NCBI GenBank assembly: GCA_030435675.1
Contig: CM059624.1
Location: 14,966,769 to 15,030,768 of the forward strand
DNA: 64,000 nt
Direction of reading: 5' to 3'
Origin: Steinernema hermaphroditum
Lineage: Eukaryota > Nematoda > Chromadorea > Rhabditida > Steinernematidae
In this document: piece by piece, positions 28,620 through 40,716 of the stretch
Layout: every line of letters starts with the position of its first letter
Numbering within the stretch: the stretch's first letter is position 1
Made by a program: the position numbers and the translations under genes
The notes under the pieces: model-generated
What the model was told of the DNA's origin: nothing
The model's input: the letters and a program-made list of their open reading frames with translations, nothing else
The model's database searches: none

Positions 28620-29483
28620 TCAATAACAATGTACCGTTATTTGTCGACAAAAGACAGTGACTTCTAACTTCTTCTTTGTCTGGGGTAGCTCCCAAACCGC
28701 AGTTGACCCCCAATAGGGCCACTTGTCCGGAATGACCGCAAATTGTGGGTAGAAAGATTTCAATTCGTTTATGTTGAATGAGGGACTCCCTTTAAGGTCG
28801 AAACCAGTCAGTTCTCCTCTGAAGAAGCGATCGAACACATAAGTCACCATGTCGAAGTCCAATCTCAGATTGGATTGTATTATATCAAGGTTCCTAAATT
28901 TTGGTGATTTCACAAAGACCTTGATCAAGTCTTGAAAGTCCGCTGGCCATATAGTTGTGTCCTGCGATAAATCCAGATTTTTCAAATTGCCGAATTCGAT
29001 ATGGCGTCTTATGAACTCCTGGCACTTTTCTCCATAGTTGTAAACCCGGATGTACGACAAGCCACGACATTCCTCTAGCTCATCAAAGATGATGTCGCAC
29101 AGTTGGTGTGGGTATGAGGTAATTACATCCAAACTGCAGTCAATAGCAATTGACCGAATCATTGGAAATGTTTTCACCCGGAAGTTTTCCATTGTTTCTT
29201 TCACTGTTTCGTCGGGCTGTTTTTGACTAAAGCAAATGCACTTGGTTCGGTCATACGTGAAGTCTATCTCGAAGGGAACCTCTGTTAGCCGATCATAAAG
29301 TTTGACGCCGACTTTAGTGCCTTCGCTGTTCGATTTCAACCAAACTTCTAGTTCGCGACGCTTGTTCAAATGAGTTTCAGCTGTAGATGACCAGCGCCCT
29401 GAGGTGAGCTTAAGAAGTTCGATGTCAGATTTTGAGAGTCGATGGATGACTTCGTCGTAGAAGTTCCAAGCTAGGGCGTTCAT
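28620..29483 (-). CDS. F-box-like family protein, copy D (intact, single exon)
   Basis: 287 aa. MNALAWNFYDEVIHRLSKSD starts the F-box-like helix region; RWSSTAETHLNKRRELEVWL follows. Core landmarks are FEIDFTYDRTKCI, FRVKTFPMIRSIA, CDIIFDELEECRGLSYI, GEKCQEFIRRHIEFGNLKNL, WPADFQDLIKVFVKSPKF, NLRLDFDMVTYVFDRFFRGE and FYPQF. The ATG at 29483 is preceded by the family promoter block. No stops or frameshifts, so it is probably functional. Closest by eye to copies B, C and F. Substrate-adaptor function is inferred, not shown. Confidence 0.8.
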   Translation of the reverse strand: MNALAWNFYDEVIHRLSKSDIELLKLTSGRWSSTAETHLNKRRELEVWLKSNSEGTKVGVKLYDRLTEVPFEIDFTYDRTKCICFSQKQPDETVKETMENFRVKTFPMIRSIAIDCSLDVITSYPHQLCDIIFDELEECRGLSYIRVYNYGEKCQEFIRRHIEFGNLKNLDLSQDTTIWPADFQDLIKVFVKSPKFRNLDIIQSNLRLDFDMVTYVFDRFFRGELTGFDLKGSPSFNINELKSFYPQFAVIPDKWPYWGSTAVWELPQTKKKLEVTVFCRQITVHCY

Positions 29484-29504
29484 AGCTTGTGCGAAAAGAA
29501 CATC

Positions 29505-29560
29505 GGACTTCCTTTATATGACAAATTTATCATCCAACAATGCGTCGCAAAACTGATATC
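29505..29560 (-). promoter_or_regulatory. Shared promoter block, copy D
   Basis: Minus strand: CAGTTTTGCGACGCATTGTT, then GTCATATAAAGGAAGTCCG, then the ATG at 29483. Same order as copies A, B, C and F. Confidence 0.65.
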
Positions 29561-30523
29561 ATCACAGGCATGAAACAGGATGTGATGCTATCGGAAGATT
29601 CCATGAAGAATGTCTGGCCAACAGTAAATACAGTGGCGGAATGCAGTTGGCTTCCAACTACTTCTGTAGTAATCTTGGTGGCTTGTCGATCACTAAGGAT
29701 CGCACGTTCGTTTCTTCTACAGCAGCATAATTTGTCATGATTGCCGAGAATGAGATTTTTAGGCTGTGTATCTTGACTGAAGGCTCAGGATTCAGAGTGT
29801 TCGTGATGCCCATTACAGTATCTGTCACTCTCTAAACGATCCGCATCTAGCACTTGGGAATCTTCCTTTGTCAAGTGGCTCGGCCGCAGAGCAATCCTGG
29901 AAATGGATGAAACTGAGAATTTAGGAATCCTTAATTATTCGTTCAACTGAAAATGTCCCTTTTTGAAAATCACTATTTATTACCAAGATAACATACAGGG
30001 TTCTGTGTTTTGGGTCTCCAAGTGGTGCTTCACTGACCAAGGACATGAAATGTTCCAAATAGAACAGAGAACATGCAGGAGTTTTCCGGTTTTTTGGTTT
30101 TTTTCGTGCCGGTGCATCCCGAACTCAAAGGCTTACGACTTGCAGCCGGCTTCATCCCTGGCGTGGCGTACATAGATAACGAACCGGTTGGTGGCGGCGC
30201 GCTTCACGGGACATCTGAGATGCTCCATTTGATTACATGTTGCGAAAATAGACGCCAAAAAAGGGACATTTGCAGTGGAACGACCCAATAATTACCTGCA
30301 TTCCTCTTCTTCAAAATTCAATTCTTCCGGTTGAACAGGACTGAAAACAAGAGAAACTGACAGTTTTGACGAATAGGGGTGCGAAGAAAAATCTGAAATT
30401 TGACCTATTTCATTTTTCGCTCTTATTTCAATTATTCTTTCGATGATTTTGACCCAATTGTTACAAAATGAACGTGTTGCTATAAATTAGTTCCTTTCCA
30501 TAGTGATTCATTTTCCCTGCAAT
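29561..30523. other. Interval with a partial dispersed repeat
   Basis: A copy of the dispersed GC-rich repeat lies at 30125-30215 (AAGGCTTACGACTTGC, then GCGCGCTTCACGGGACATCT) and matches, inverted, 32735-32850. A short fragment with a 'TVAEC' reading (about 29620) may be PAN-like debris. No gene. Confidence 0.4.
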
Positions 30524-31939
30524 ATGCTAATTTTGGTCGCTGCGCTATTGTGCCTTGTTGTAACGGAACAGTGTGCGCCCGTGCGTCCTGGTGATCGTGT
30601 GGAGGAACCAGGTATGTTGTAGGATTGCGTGAATAGGACAAAACATCAACTATTGTCTTTTTATCCTAGTGAGCCCCCTCTTGAAGCCAATGGCTACCCC
30701 TCTTTTCCATACTCGGGCTCATTCTAAACGAGTCTGAACTTGATCTAGTCTGGATTTTGGACTCGATTAGGACCACTAATATGCAATCTTTTCGTAACAA
30801 ATGGTCACCCAAAAGCGACCCTTATTTTCATATTGTTTACAGCCCATATCAAACGGCTCAGCACATCACAATGGCTGCTTCACTCCTGCCCTTGATGTCC
30901 CAAGAATAGTTCTCACAGAATAGGCTAAAACTGACTCAAAAATTCAAAGCGAAAGGATGGCCCAAAAAGGGGCATCTAGACGAAAGTTTGGAATGGCATT
31001 TTCGTGACCATTCTAAGGGGAGACTGGTCTGAAAATGAAAACAAAAGCGAAAAACAATAAAAACCAGTCTCAGAGGTGTGAATTTCAGTTCTTAAAAAAA
31101 GACTTCTGTCTAAGTGCCGTTTTTTGGGCCACCCTGTTTATAGGGGATTCTCTATATCAATGATATGTTGCTAACTTCAAGTGTCAACCCCACCAACACC
31201 TTCGACGCCAATGGTGACGACACCACAATCCACACCCTCAAGGCCAACACCAACGACAACTGTAGCCTCAACACCACCATCCACACCCACGACACCATCA
31301 ATTCGTGGTACGACGACTTTCTTTTCCACGGACCCGATGTCCTCCAGCATGACGGTGTGGGTCAGTGGTAGTGGAACCATCGAAGAAGAGCCGATTCCCC
31401 TGAAACGTAATCGTGAACGGTCACTTCTGCACTGCGTCCATTTGTCCATTTAGAGTACTACTGTCCCTCCAGCGACCTGTACATGTATCATATGCGACAA
31501 AACTTCGAAAGAAACTGGACACAAGTGGACAAAACATTTTCGTTGAAGTACAGCTGCACAAGCGGAGAACCAATGTGCATTTGTACAACAAGACGGTGTT
31601 ATGCAGCTGTTGATAGTCCAAACATGACTGTGGAGGTTGTGACTCTCTGTGAAGATCCGGGTATGCACTATCTATTTATTATAACTTATAAGCCCTGCAA
31701 TAGACGAATGCACTCAAGGATTGAAGGCGCGCATAGAGGACCCATTGGATGGATCGGAAGCCAAGCTTGTCGGACTAAACAGAATGTGGCGTACAATCTA
31801 TACGTCAAGTGCCCAACGCACCAATGGAAAACTGAAGGATATTGGCAACGAGGCTTTCATTTCAAACGTTAGTTTCCTCTCTTGTGGCGAATGTCCCATG
31901 TATATCGATGATAACGACGACTGTGCAGAGATGACCTGA
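30524..31939 (+). CDS. Secreted cysteine-rich protein with a Thr/Pro mucin-like linker (4 exons)
   Basis: Exons: 30524-30611, 31182-31412, 31454-31660 and 31704-31939. The first intron is 570 nt; the next two are 41 and 43 nt. The phases agree at every junction. Exon 1 gives the signal peptide MLILVAALLCLVVTEQCAPV. Exon 2 is almost wholly Thr/Ser/Pro (STPPTPSTPMVTTPQ.., PSTPTTPSIRGTTTFF), a probable O-glycosylated stalk. Exons 3 and 4 form a domain with about ten cysteines (YYCPSSDLYMY, YSCTSGEPMCICTTRRC, TLCEDP|DECTQGLKARI, SCGECPMYI). It is probably extracellular: surface coat, pharyngeal or immune mucin-type. No named domain is recognised. The frame and splice agreement make the model strong. 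Confidence 0.75.
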
Positions 31940-32141
31940 TAGCCGTTCTTGTATAGGTAATAAACACTCATTGTAATAGGTTTTAGGAAGTTACCCTATC
32001 ATTAAACCTCTATATCCTCCTTGATCCGATCCGCTTATAATGCTCTAAGAAACCATCTAAGAAGGGGACCACTTCACGTTATACGCGCCGATATGGGTGA
32101 CGACTGGATGCAGCTTTTGTTGGGACATTGTTGGGATGGGA

Positions 32142-32283
32142 TGCATTCTGATGGAGAATCTGTACGAAATTAGCGACACCGTCTCCTTCTACGGTAGCCT
32201 GAGCAGAGGACAGGTGGAGGCATTGGTGAAGAGCCTGGCCAAACTCCACGGATTCTTCCTCTACGTACCGAAGGAACAGTAGT
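32142..32283 (+). pseudogene. DUF1679 / CHK-type kinase fragment
   Basis: The open stretch GCILMENLYEISDTVSFYGS continues LSRGQVEALVKSLAKLHGFF and then stops (YVPKEQ, TAG). This matches the segment of nematode CHK/DUF1679 kinase-like proteins that runs LME..L..EQV......LA.LHG. Only about 45 residues remain. Neither the catalytic loop nor the N-terminal lobe is found nearby, so it is a remnant exon. Identification is from memory of the family pattern. Confidence 0.5.
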
Positions 32284-32379
32284 AGCAAAAGTTCCAGCCA
32301 ACCGTCATGAATGCGAAAAAAATTGTCAAAGGAGGCGAAAGAACGTTGAGGCTTCATGGATTACAATCTTCGAGTAGTC

Positions 32380-32877
32380 CCATTTTATACCTGCATTTAG
32401 TAAAGATAGACACATTTGTGTCGCGGTGGCGAGCGGTCGGTCCCTCCGGTCGCTCTCTGAGCGTCCGGTCGGTCTGATGGCAAACCCTGTGGCATGTATG
32501 AGTTTTCCGGCCTCCAGAGGGAATTGGGACATCCGGAAGCTGTAGTCCCACCACCGCTGACAACAAGATGTCCGACGCCAGGAATACCACCACCGGTGAA
32601 AACACAATTTTCGGAGCAAGGAACCGTCTCTTCGAAGCAGATGTTAGCTCAGAAGCCTCCACTGTGCCACAAACGCCCGCGAAGAGGATGTTCGGCTGCC
32701 GGATCCGAAGTTTTGTCGAGTCCCAGATGTCCCGTGAAGCGCGCCGTCTCCGACCGGTTCGACATCCACGCCGCTCCAGGGATGAAGCCGGCTGTAACGA
32801 GACATCCTCTGTTTGTCTATTATTCGGTGTCGTGCAAGGCGTAAGCCTTTGATTCACGAAATAAACTCGTAAACTCC
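32380..32877 (-). repeat. Dispersed GC-rich repeat, copy 2
   Basis: On the minus strand it starts TTTACGAGTTTATTTCGTGA (compare 4003), then AAGGCTTACGCCTTGC, CGCGCTTCACGGGACATCTG (compare about 30210), CGGTGGTGGGACTACAGCTT (compare 4440) and a CGACCGGAGGGACCGACCG run (compare 4560). It thus bridges the other partial copies. A 167-codon minus-strand frame spans it, but no domain is recognised. Confidence 0.55.
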
Positions 32878-34610
32878 TATCTGTAGAGGGAGCAAATAAT
32901 CAGGCCGAAACCATGGTGATTCGTCGGTCCCTTCTGCCCGTTTCGGAATTCCCTGCTTGTTTACTGCAGCTGCTGCTTTGATTAACAATGGGAGAGTCAA
33001 ATATTTATTCTTAGTGGGTCTCGTGGACATAAAAAGAACATGAATTGCCGGAAGAATTTACGGATCAAACAGATCCGCGTAGAATTGAAATTTGATTTCT
33101 CCAAAATCGGTGGTTTTATCGTCCCTCGTTCGCCTTCTTTGTCATGATCAATAGAACCACCCTCACCTCTTCTATCTCTTGAGATGTCCGCTAATTGGGA
33201 TCGTTTAACGGCAGGTTATTATGGAGCGGCAAACACGACGACAGAGTGAACGACCGGCAAAGTGGCGAGTGGTGAACTCGCGCGTGACTCCGATGCATTT
33301 CGAGGCTGAGTTACGGTAGTGATCAAGGACGATGAGTGATGCTGGAAGGGGAGTCCAGCTCCTAGCTTTCGGTTTCTGTTGTAGGAGAACAAGACCCAAT
33401 TATAACAGTGACACACACCAAGCTTATGCCAAACAAGGGTTTGCCTACATACTTATAGCCATGGTGGCTTCGGAAAACCCCGGTTTGACCTAGGCTGCGG
33501 CTCAAACCTACTAAAAACCAATTGATTTTATTGGTTTTACCCAAGCTTGCTAGCTGGGTCATCTTCTGTTCTTCGTGTCTTGCTACTTTTGTTATACAGT
33601 ATTATTATGAAGGGTTAATTACCCAAATTTTAGGCAACCCCACAAGCTCTCTCCCTCTACTTCTCGCATTGATCGAGCAGATACCAATTTGTATTACAGA
33701 CGGTATTTAACTGTTGAATAAACCCACAAATTACACATCCCCCATTCTCGTAAAATGACACATTCCCCCGATAATCGTGCGTGACCTCTCATGTCCGCGT
33801 CTCCTCACTTCACCACCAAGATTAGAGCCGCGCGCCTTGTCCATTGTGAGAAGATAATCGTGTCTTGGCGGCCCTGAGCGCCGGCTCCATTAACACTTCG
33901 CAAGTTCCCCCGACCCCCAGCTGTTACGGTCATTCTGCGAGTCGCCGCGGGTGGTCCGCCGCCTAATCGCTGCCGTTTACATGGACGGGATTTGTGTCCC
34001 ATTATGTCATTTACCATATCCCGTCGACTAATCCCTTTTCACACGAGAGCGCACAGCTGCAATTGTGCCCTCGAGCACGACAACTCAATAGCGGGGGTAC
34101 GGTAGTGTGGATATGACATATTACATGTGATGCTTGTGTGGAAAGATTAATTTACGGCTTCGAGAGGCACCGAACAAAACGGGCACTTAGGCACGCAATT
34201 CGGCGCTGAAGGGCCGCGAGGCGGATAATTCGCTTTTCTGGAAAGACAATACGAGCTGCATTAATTGGCGCCGCACAAAGACGCACAAGTGGCCCCGGCC
34301 GGGAAGTTGTTCGACTCGAGCTTCCGATAGGGCCGCCGCCGGAGCAATTATCCAGCCGAGGCGAAGGCATTGCGACGGAGCAGTGTGTGCATATGTTCTT
34401 GGAAGAAATTAGAGGAAATTGGTGGTCGAGGAGTGTGGACACTCCAATAGTCATTTGGAGGCTTTCTTAGGCGTCTCTTGACCCAAAGAATGCTACAAGA
34501 CGGCTCATAGAATCATCCAGAGGTGATAATATAAAAGGATTTTAAAAATGTGTAGAAACTATTTAGAGAAAAGCACATAATTCTATTCGAGCCAAGACGT
34601 TCATGCCGAA
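32878..34610. other. Non-coding; contains a GC-rich island
   Basis: 32878-33760 has no feature beyond the palindromic GGGTTAATTACCC at 33614. 33770-34470 is a GC/CpG-rich block with homeodomain-type words (AGATTAATTTA, GGATAATTCG, CATTAATTGG, GCAATTATCC) and no plausible gene. It looks like a cis-regulatory module or RNA-less island. Confidence 0.4.
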
Positions 34611-34927
34611 CAAAGGAACCTTCCGAAGTGTCCACTTCAGATCGAGTTGAAAATTGGCGCACAGGTCGAACAAGGCACCCAAAATAAATATATTAGTGAA
34701 TGACAACTTCAAAAACTCATCGGGTTATATGCACTTCTAACCATAACACCCTTTCGAAAGTTACGTCCAACCCGAGGGAGTAATATTGAGGTTTGCCTAT
34801 GTGGCTGAAATGGATGGTCTTTTAGTTGCCACTTTCTGAATCTTGGTTCGACTTCCTTCGCAGCCATTATTATTAGCTTTCTTCGTTTCGCATCGGACAA
34901 GGGAACTTTTCCGAAGTGTCTACCTCA
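34611..34927. repeat. Two copies of the GAAGTGTCC dispersed repeat
   Basis: CAAAGGAACCTTCCGAAGTG (34611) and CAAGGGAACTTTTCCGAAGT (34898) are copies of the segment at 2646. They lie just left of the large fold-back element. Confidence 0.5.
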
Positions 34928-34976
34928 AGTGGAGCCGGTAAGCATGCTGAAAGTGGCGTGGGCTTAGGTGCATATA

Positions 34977-36310
34977 CAGTGGCGGCCATATAAATAAGGC
35001 ACCCCCCTGAGAAAACTTGTTTTCTTCAGTAAACATCACAAATGAAACCGATTAGATGTCTATATGTCAGAATCGGATTCTACAAGCTTTGCCGAACAAG
35101 ATAGAATTAATCACGCCACTTGAAACACAGAAAATCGAACCCAAAATAATCCATATTTTGGTCATACCCAATTCGCCGCGGCCATATAAATAAGGCACCC
35201 CATGTATTTGGTGTTCTAAATGCGCTAATAATGCACAAAAACACAATGACTGACTAGTACTTCTTGACTAACATTAATACTCGGTAGGATAGCCCTTACT
35301 CGAAATAACTGCTCCGCAACGGCGCTTCATAGAACACCAGAAAAGTTCAAAAGGTTACCATAGGGTCCGTTTTGAACAAATGTCGGGCTTTACTTAATGA
35401 AAATCAACTTAGAATCGGCTAAAACCACATAAAACACAGTTTTGGGCGTCGAAAATTACATAGGTGAGCAAATGAGATCATTTTAAGTGGTTATGGACAT
35501 CACTTCCCCTTCAAAACTAAGAACCCCAACTTGGTCTGCATTCTTGTCCGGGTCCCGGAACGATCTGAAAGAAGGAGTTTCTGAAATTTTCTTTCGCTTC
35601 TACGTTGTATATATAGTAACATATATAGTATTAGGCAATTAGCATAAGATGACCAGAAGGGGTTTTCCCATGCGCTCTACAACGTAGAAGCGAAAGAAAA
35701 TTTCAGAAACTCCTTCTTTCAGATCGTTCCGGGACCCGGACAAGAATGCAGACCAAGTTGGGGTTCTAAGTTTTGAAGGGGAAGTGATGTCCATAAGCAT
35801 TTAAAATGATCTCATTTGCTCACCTATGTAATTTTCGACGCCCAAAACTGTGTTTTATGTGGTTTTAGCCGATTCTAAGTTGATTTTCATTAAGTAAAGC
35901 CCGACATTTGTTCAAAACGGACCCTATGGTAACCTTTTGAACTTTTCTGGTGTTCTATGAAGCGCCGTTGCGGAGCAGTTATTTCGAGTAAGGGCTATCC
36001 TACCGAGTATTAATGTTAGTCAAGAAGTACTAGTCAGTCATTGTGTTTTTGTGCATTATTAGCGCATTTAGAACACCAAATACATGGGGTGCCTTATTTA
36101 TATGGCCGCGGCGAATTGGGTATGACCAAAATATGGATTATTTTGGGTTCGATTTTCTGTGTTTCAAGTGGCGTGATTAATTCTATCTTGTTCGGCAAAG
36201 CTTGTAGAATCCGATTCTGACATATAGACATCTAATCGGTTTCATTTGTGATGTTTACTGAAGAAAACAAGTTTTCTCAGGGGGGTGCCTTATTTATATG
36301 GCCGCCACTG
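34977..36310. mobile_element. 1334-bp fold-back derivative of a Tc1-type transposon
   Basis: Flanked by TA on both sides (34975-34976 and 36311-36312). The arms 34977-35609 and 35678-36310 are both 633 nt, inverted, with no net length difference and very few mismatches (two seen near 35492-35494 against about 35793-35795). The spacer is 68 nt (35610-35677). Each arm begins CAGTGGCGGCCATATAAATA and repeats GGCCATATAAATAAGGCACC about 200 nt inward. Each arm also carries the transposase C-terminus. On the plus strand at 35957-36013 it reads MKRRCGAVISSKGYPTEY and stops; the mirror copy is at 35274-35330 on the minus strand. The basic ..RR...VI...GY.T.Y end is typical of Tc1-family transposases. 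The element is therefore an inverted duplication of the 3' part of a Tc1-type transposon and cannot encode a transposase. Confidence 0.9.
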
Positions 36311-36312
36311 TA

Positions 36313-39300
36313 GGTATTGCCACTGAATGGTTTACACTGTATCTATGCAGTGGAACTGCTAGTCCTCCCGCGTACAATGTTTAAATCACTGGTGCCGATC
36401 GTGTCCTAAATCGAAACGTGGCTGTGTCTGAGTCTGGCCTCAATGCCCAAGACCCATCGAGTCTCGAGTCCAGACTCTCCGGCATCTGCAGTTTACAAAA
36501 CAAAGGCCGACTCTTCTTTTAGGATTTCTTGTCTTTCTTAGCATCTTTGGACTGTAACTTTGGCTTTATCGATCCCATTTTTAATAATGAACTTTAAGCC
36601 TTCGAATACAATAAAATACAAAAAAAAACATTGAAAATGAGGGTCATCCTTTTTTGGGTCACCCCTGACAGCGCAATATTGCTGTACCTCAAATGAAGGA
36701 GGCACAGGAAGACAACGTGTCTAACGTATTTAGAATACCAAAAACTCTAACCATTAGGAAGAAGGCGCGCGTCCGATTTTCTCTGATCGTCTGCGGTCTC
36801 TTCGCACCGCTCCGCATGAACGGTCGCAGTTAACTCCGGTATGTGGTGTGGTGGTTGGGCTTTTGAACTCAACTCGGTGTGTGGCGCAATATTGAGCCAT
36901 TTTCTAATTTTATCGGTTTCGATTGGATGACCAATCTCCATCCTTATCAAATTTCAGTTTACGCAACTAATCTGCTAATCTTCGCCTGCCAAACAAGCGT
37001 ATCCTCGCCTTCCCTATCTTCCACCTGAATCTACTCATCTCACCCACATCCCGTTGCGTCACCCTCCCTCAAAACTCCCAATTTGTCGCCCCCTCACCCA
37101 ACCGCTATCTCGTGCGCATCATTCCACTCGCTCGCGCAATGATTATACGGTAGCGCCGCGCGATTTGTCTTATTTGTCGCGCGCGCACGCCTAATGGATC
37201 GGCAACCCATTACGAGTCCATTACCTTCTAGCGTCGTCGTCGACGGCCACCACCGCCGCCAGCCATGCCTAACCATAATACGTACATGCGACACTTGTCG
37301 CTTTCGATCGCGGCACCTTTCGATCGCCGCGCGAGGACACCGCTAATGACAGATGGCGCCACTCTCGAATAGCGGAGCGCAAAGTGGCGATGGATTAAGG
37401 ATGCGCACAAATGGCGCTCTCACGAAAGTGATGGCGACGACGACGGAAGGATCAAGGACACCGCGCATGGCGATCGCTAATTGACACGAGGAGCATAATT
37501 GACATCGTGCTGCTTCGACACTCCACGGCTAATGACTCGCCTTGTAATAACTGAGCGGAATGCCGCCGACGCCGCTAAGTAACGTATTAAGGTCGTGTGC
37601 GTGGTGTGGGATACGGTACCTACAAAGGGGCTCTGTGGTGTGACCTCGGAAATGAGTGGGTTATTAAGAGCATGAAGTACGATCTGTTTTCGGGTGTTTT
37701 TAGTGGGTGGACAACACTTTCTGGGTCTTGTAATTAGGCGGTACGGATTGCTAGGCTGAAAGGAACACTGATCACACCGAGAAAATACTTTTGGATCATC
37801 TGATTCGTAATGCTTCGATATATCTGAGACCTATAAACATTCGTACATTCTTAAATATCCCAAATGGTTATGCAAAGATGGGCACAAAGTTCATACTAAA
37901 AGATCACGTGGACATGTGTTCATCTGGATTCAGTGGCAGAGACGCTATCAGAGTAGAAGTCACCGATCGCTTTCGCCGGCTTCGAAATAGCGAAGAGCTG
38001 AAAAGCTACAAGAGATGAAACTGGAAAATTAGTCATATCTAGGTTCACAAATCTTCTAATGAATGACTTCCAGTTCGCTTTTTTTGACATGCAACAATGT
38101 CCGACGGCTGGTCCCCGACGGCTTTTCACATCTACCCACAAATCTATGATCTTCTATGGCCAGTAGGAAGTACGTTGAATCTTGGCAGCTTTGACTCATT
38201 GACTCATGTTGGAGAGAGAGGATTTCAAGTAAAACAATTGCGTTCTTCTAAGAACTAAACCCTAGGCGAATGAAGATTTGTTTCATATTAGCAGCGTGAA
38301 GTTCCTTGAAAGACAACTTTAGATCAGATACCTCTTTAATACCCATCTCTCGTCTGGTTGGGTATTTCCTGTCTATCCAACCTTCTTCTGCTTTGTACAC
38401 CGCCACATTTCTGTCGATTATACTTGTACTCTTCTGCAACCGTTCGGAAGGAGCGATGAGGGAGAGACAAACAGAGAAAATGCAAGTTTTCCCTTTTAGG
38501 GGCATTGTGAATCGGTCGTGGCCTATCGTTGTGATATTCGAATTCAGCATCTGTTTCTGCTAACTACCCTCTTGCTCCTACTTTTCTCGTTACCTTAGTA
38601 CATAGTCTTGCAAACAGTTTTCCATCGGGTTTGTTTTTCGACCACAGTGTTCATTTTCCCGGTTTTACAGATTCCGGCCCAAACCATCACAGGCTTTTTT
38701 GCACCGCCTTTCGTGAGTATCTGGCGGTAATTCTGTGGGGTATGGATCGGCTACACCGTAAAAATACCTTTTAATCTAAGACGACGACATCGCTCAGACG
38801 TCCGACGACTAACTTTCCGAAACGTTGGGTTAAATTTGAATAAAAACCATTCTTTAAGGGCTTCTGAGCCCTTTGCGCCTAATAGAGCTGTGTTAAGTGA
38901 GTGTGATGCTTATGTGGACTAATGGCTTTTGTGTTACTCTTTCATCGAAACCACCCAGCATCGGAAGGCAGCTGCTTCCGAGCTTATCCCAATCCGGATC
39001 ACAGCCCCCTCTCCCCCTACTAATTGTCCCCAATTACCCCCATCACCGTTGTGTGTTTTGCTTCCTTCGGCTAATCCGCTAAACGCAACAATAGTGGCCC
39101 GTCTCGCTGCTGTTTGGACACGTCGTTGACGCCAGCGGATAATCCGCGCCGCTTACAACCGCTACCCTCGTCGCCGGTCCGATCCCCGCGATGCGGCTCA
39201 ACTACGGTGCTGCTTCCCGGTCGTGCCAGCGCGGCGAGAACTCCTCGTGTATTATCTCTCGACGACGACACGCCGATCGGCGGCGGCTGACAAACAGCGC

Positions 39301-40716
39301 GCGAAATGCAAGAAGCGAGGCGAGCAATCGCTTGTGATCTATAATGAGCTCTTAAGACGATGTACAACACAATTCACTCCTCGGCGAAGGTAAACACTCG
39401 AAGGAGACGGTAACGATGAGGAGAAGCCCGGAGAAATGCGCGATATGTTTGCTCGCTTCTCGTGGAGACGCGTGTTTGGACTGAAGATCGCGTCGAGGAG
39501 ACTGTAACTAAGCGCTATCCGATATCCCCCTATACGTGCTTGGGCCGAAGCGGTGGCCGGTGACACCGGTGACGATATCAAAACAGCAAGTAAATTGGAA
39601 AGTAAATAGTCGACCGAGCAAACAAAGTCACAAAACACAAGAAATGTTTGATTTGTAGTTGACTGTGACAGGATATAATTAGCCGGATTATCGTCTAATA
39701 GGTGTAAAGGTTATAGGTAAAATTTATAAAGCACAGGTCTCTGTGAACATCTGTAGCACAAAGTGTGGCAGTTCTTCTAGATAAGGACTGTGAAAAGGCG
39801 GAGGATTCACATGGGAACCACCCAAATACGGACATGATAATAGGACTGAAAAGTTGTTGGCATACAGGTTTGATGGTGGTAGCAGAGCAGACAACATCCA
39901 GACCGAAAAATTTTCATTTTTAGAAGGCAAACGGTAGTTTACGTCCAACAGGCTCTATTTAATGCAACGAACTTAAGGACTGTTTAACTCCGAGGCACAT
40001 TGATCATAATAAATGATCCTAACATAAAGTAATCCCTGAGAGGAGGGTGGGGGTTCAGGTCGGCTCGGCTCCGATCACTTCGCAGGACGGCGGTCAGCGA
40101 TCTTAAGGCCTTTTTTCACTCCGAGCCGCATTGATCCTAATCACTGTGGCTGACTTTGGGCGACTTCTATGTGATCCGTCAGTCGCACTTAATGTGAATT
40201 TCGTGTAGTTTTTACTGATACGACCATCATGCGGTTCTGCAATGAAATAGTCGATCTTCGGTAACTAACCGTAAGAAAATTAACCCCAGCCACTACAAAC
40301 GGGTCATTATACGGAGCTAAACCAAAAGGTCTTTGGAAGATCATCATGGAAATGAATACTGTCTATGTCATTTGTTTGAAGTCGAGTAGTAAGCGACTCT
40401 TGCAATCTGACACGGAGTTCTGTTCAGCTCAATTCGCGAGGAGCGGTGCGATGAGAGCGCAGACGATCAGAGAAAATAGGACCCCAATGAGACGCAGGCT
40501 CCAGTACAAAATCGATCCCTGGGGAGCAGTGCGGGTGGCTCCGGCTCAGTTCATGTCGCAGGGTGCTGGTCTGTGTTCTTTCATCTCAAAACTTCGATGT
40601 TGAAAGATTCCGATTTTAGGTTGAAGATGCACCTTCAGTGGACAAAGATTAGATTGTCCAGCCAGAGCTTTATTAGCACATAATGTACAGGAAAATGAAA
40701 GCACAAGATTATTCGA
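36313..40716. other. Gene-poor region with GC-rich islands
   Basis: Islands at about 36950-37600 and 38890-39330 are GC/CpG-rich and contain TAATCT, TAATTG and TAATCC words (for example GGCTAATCCGC at about 39070 and GGATAATCCGC at about 39137). A direct repeat at about 39971-40009 and 40102-40141 (CTTAAGG..AACTCCGAG..CATTGATC) is 131 nt apart. Open frames at 37791-38018 and 40346-40603 have no domain or splice support. I see no gene. Confidence 0.4.

Noticed and set aside
32354..32857. 167-codon minus-strand frame
   Set aside because: Lies entirely in a dispersed repeat whose other copies do not keep the frame.
33610..33640. GGGTTAATTACCCAAATTTTAG resembles the SL1 spliced leader
   Set aside because: The following sequence lacks the SL RNA donor site and Sm-binding region, and the motif is a simple palindrome. 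Probably chance.
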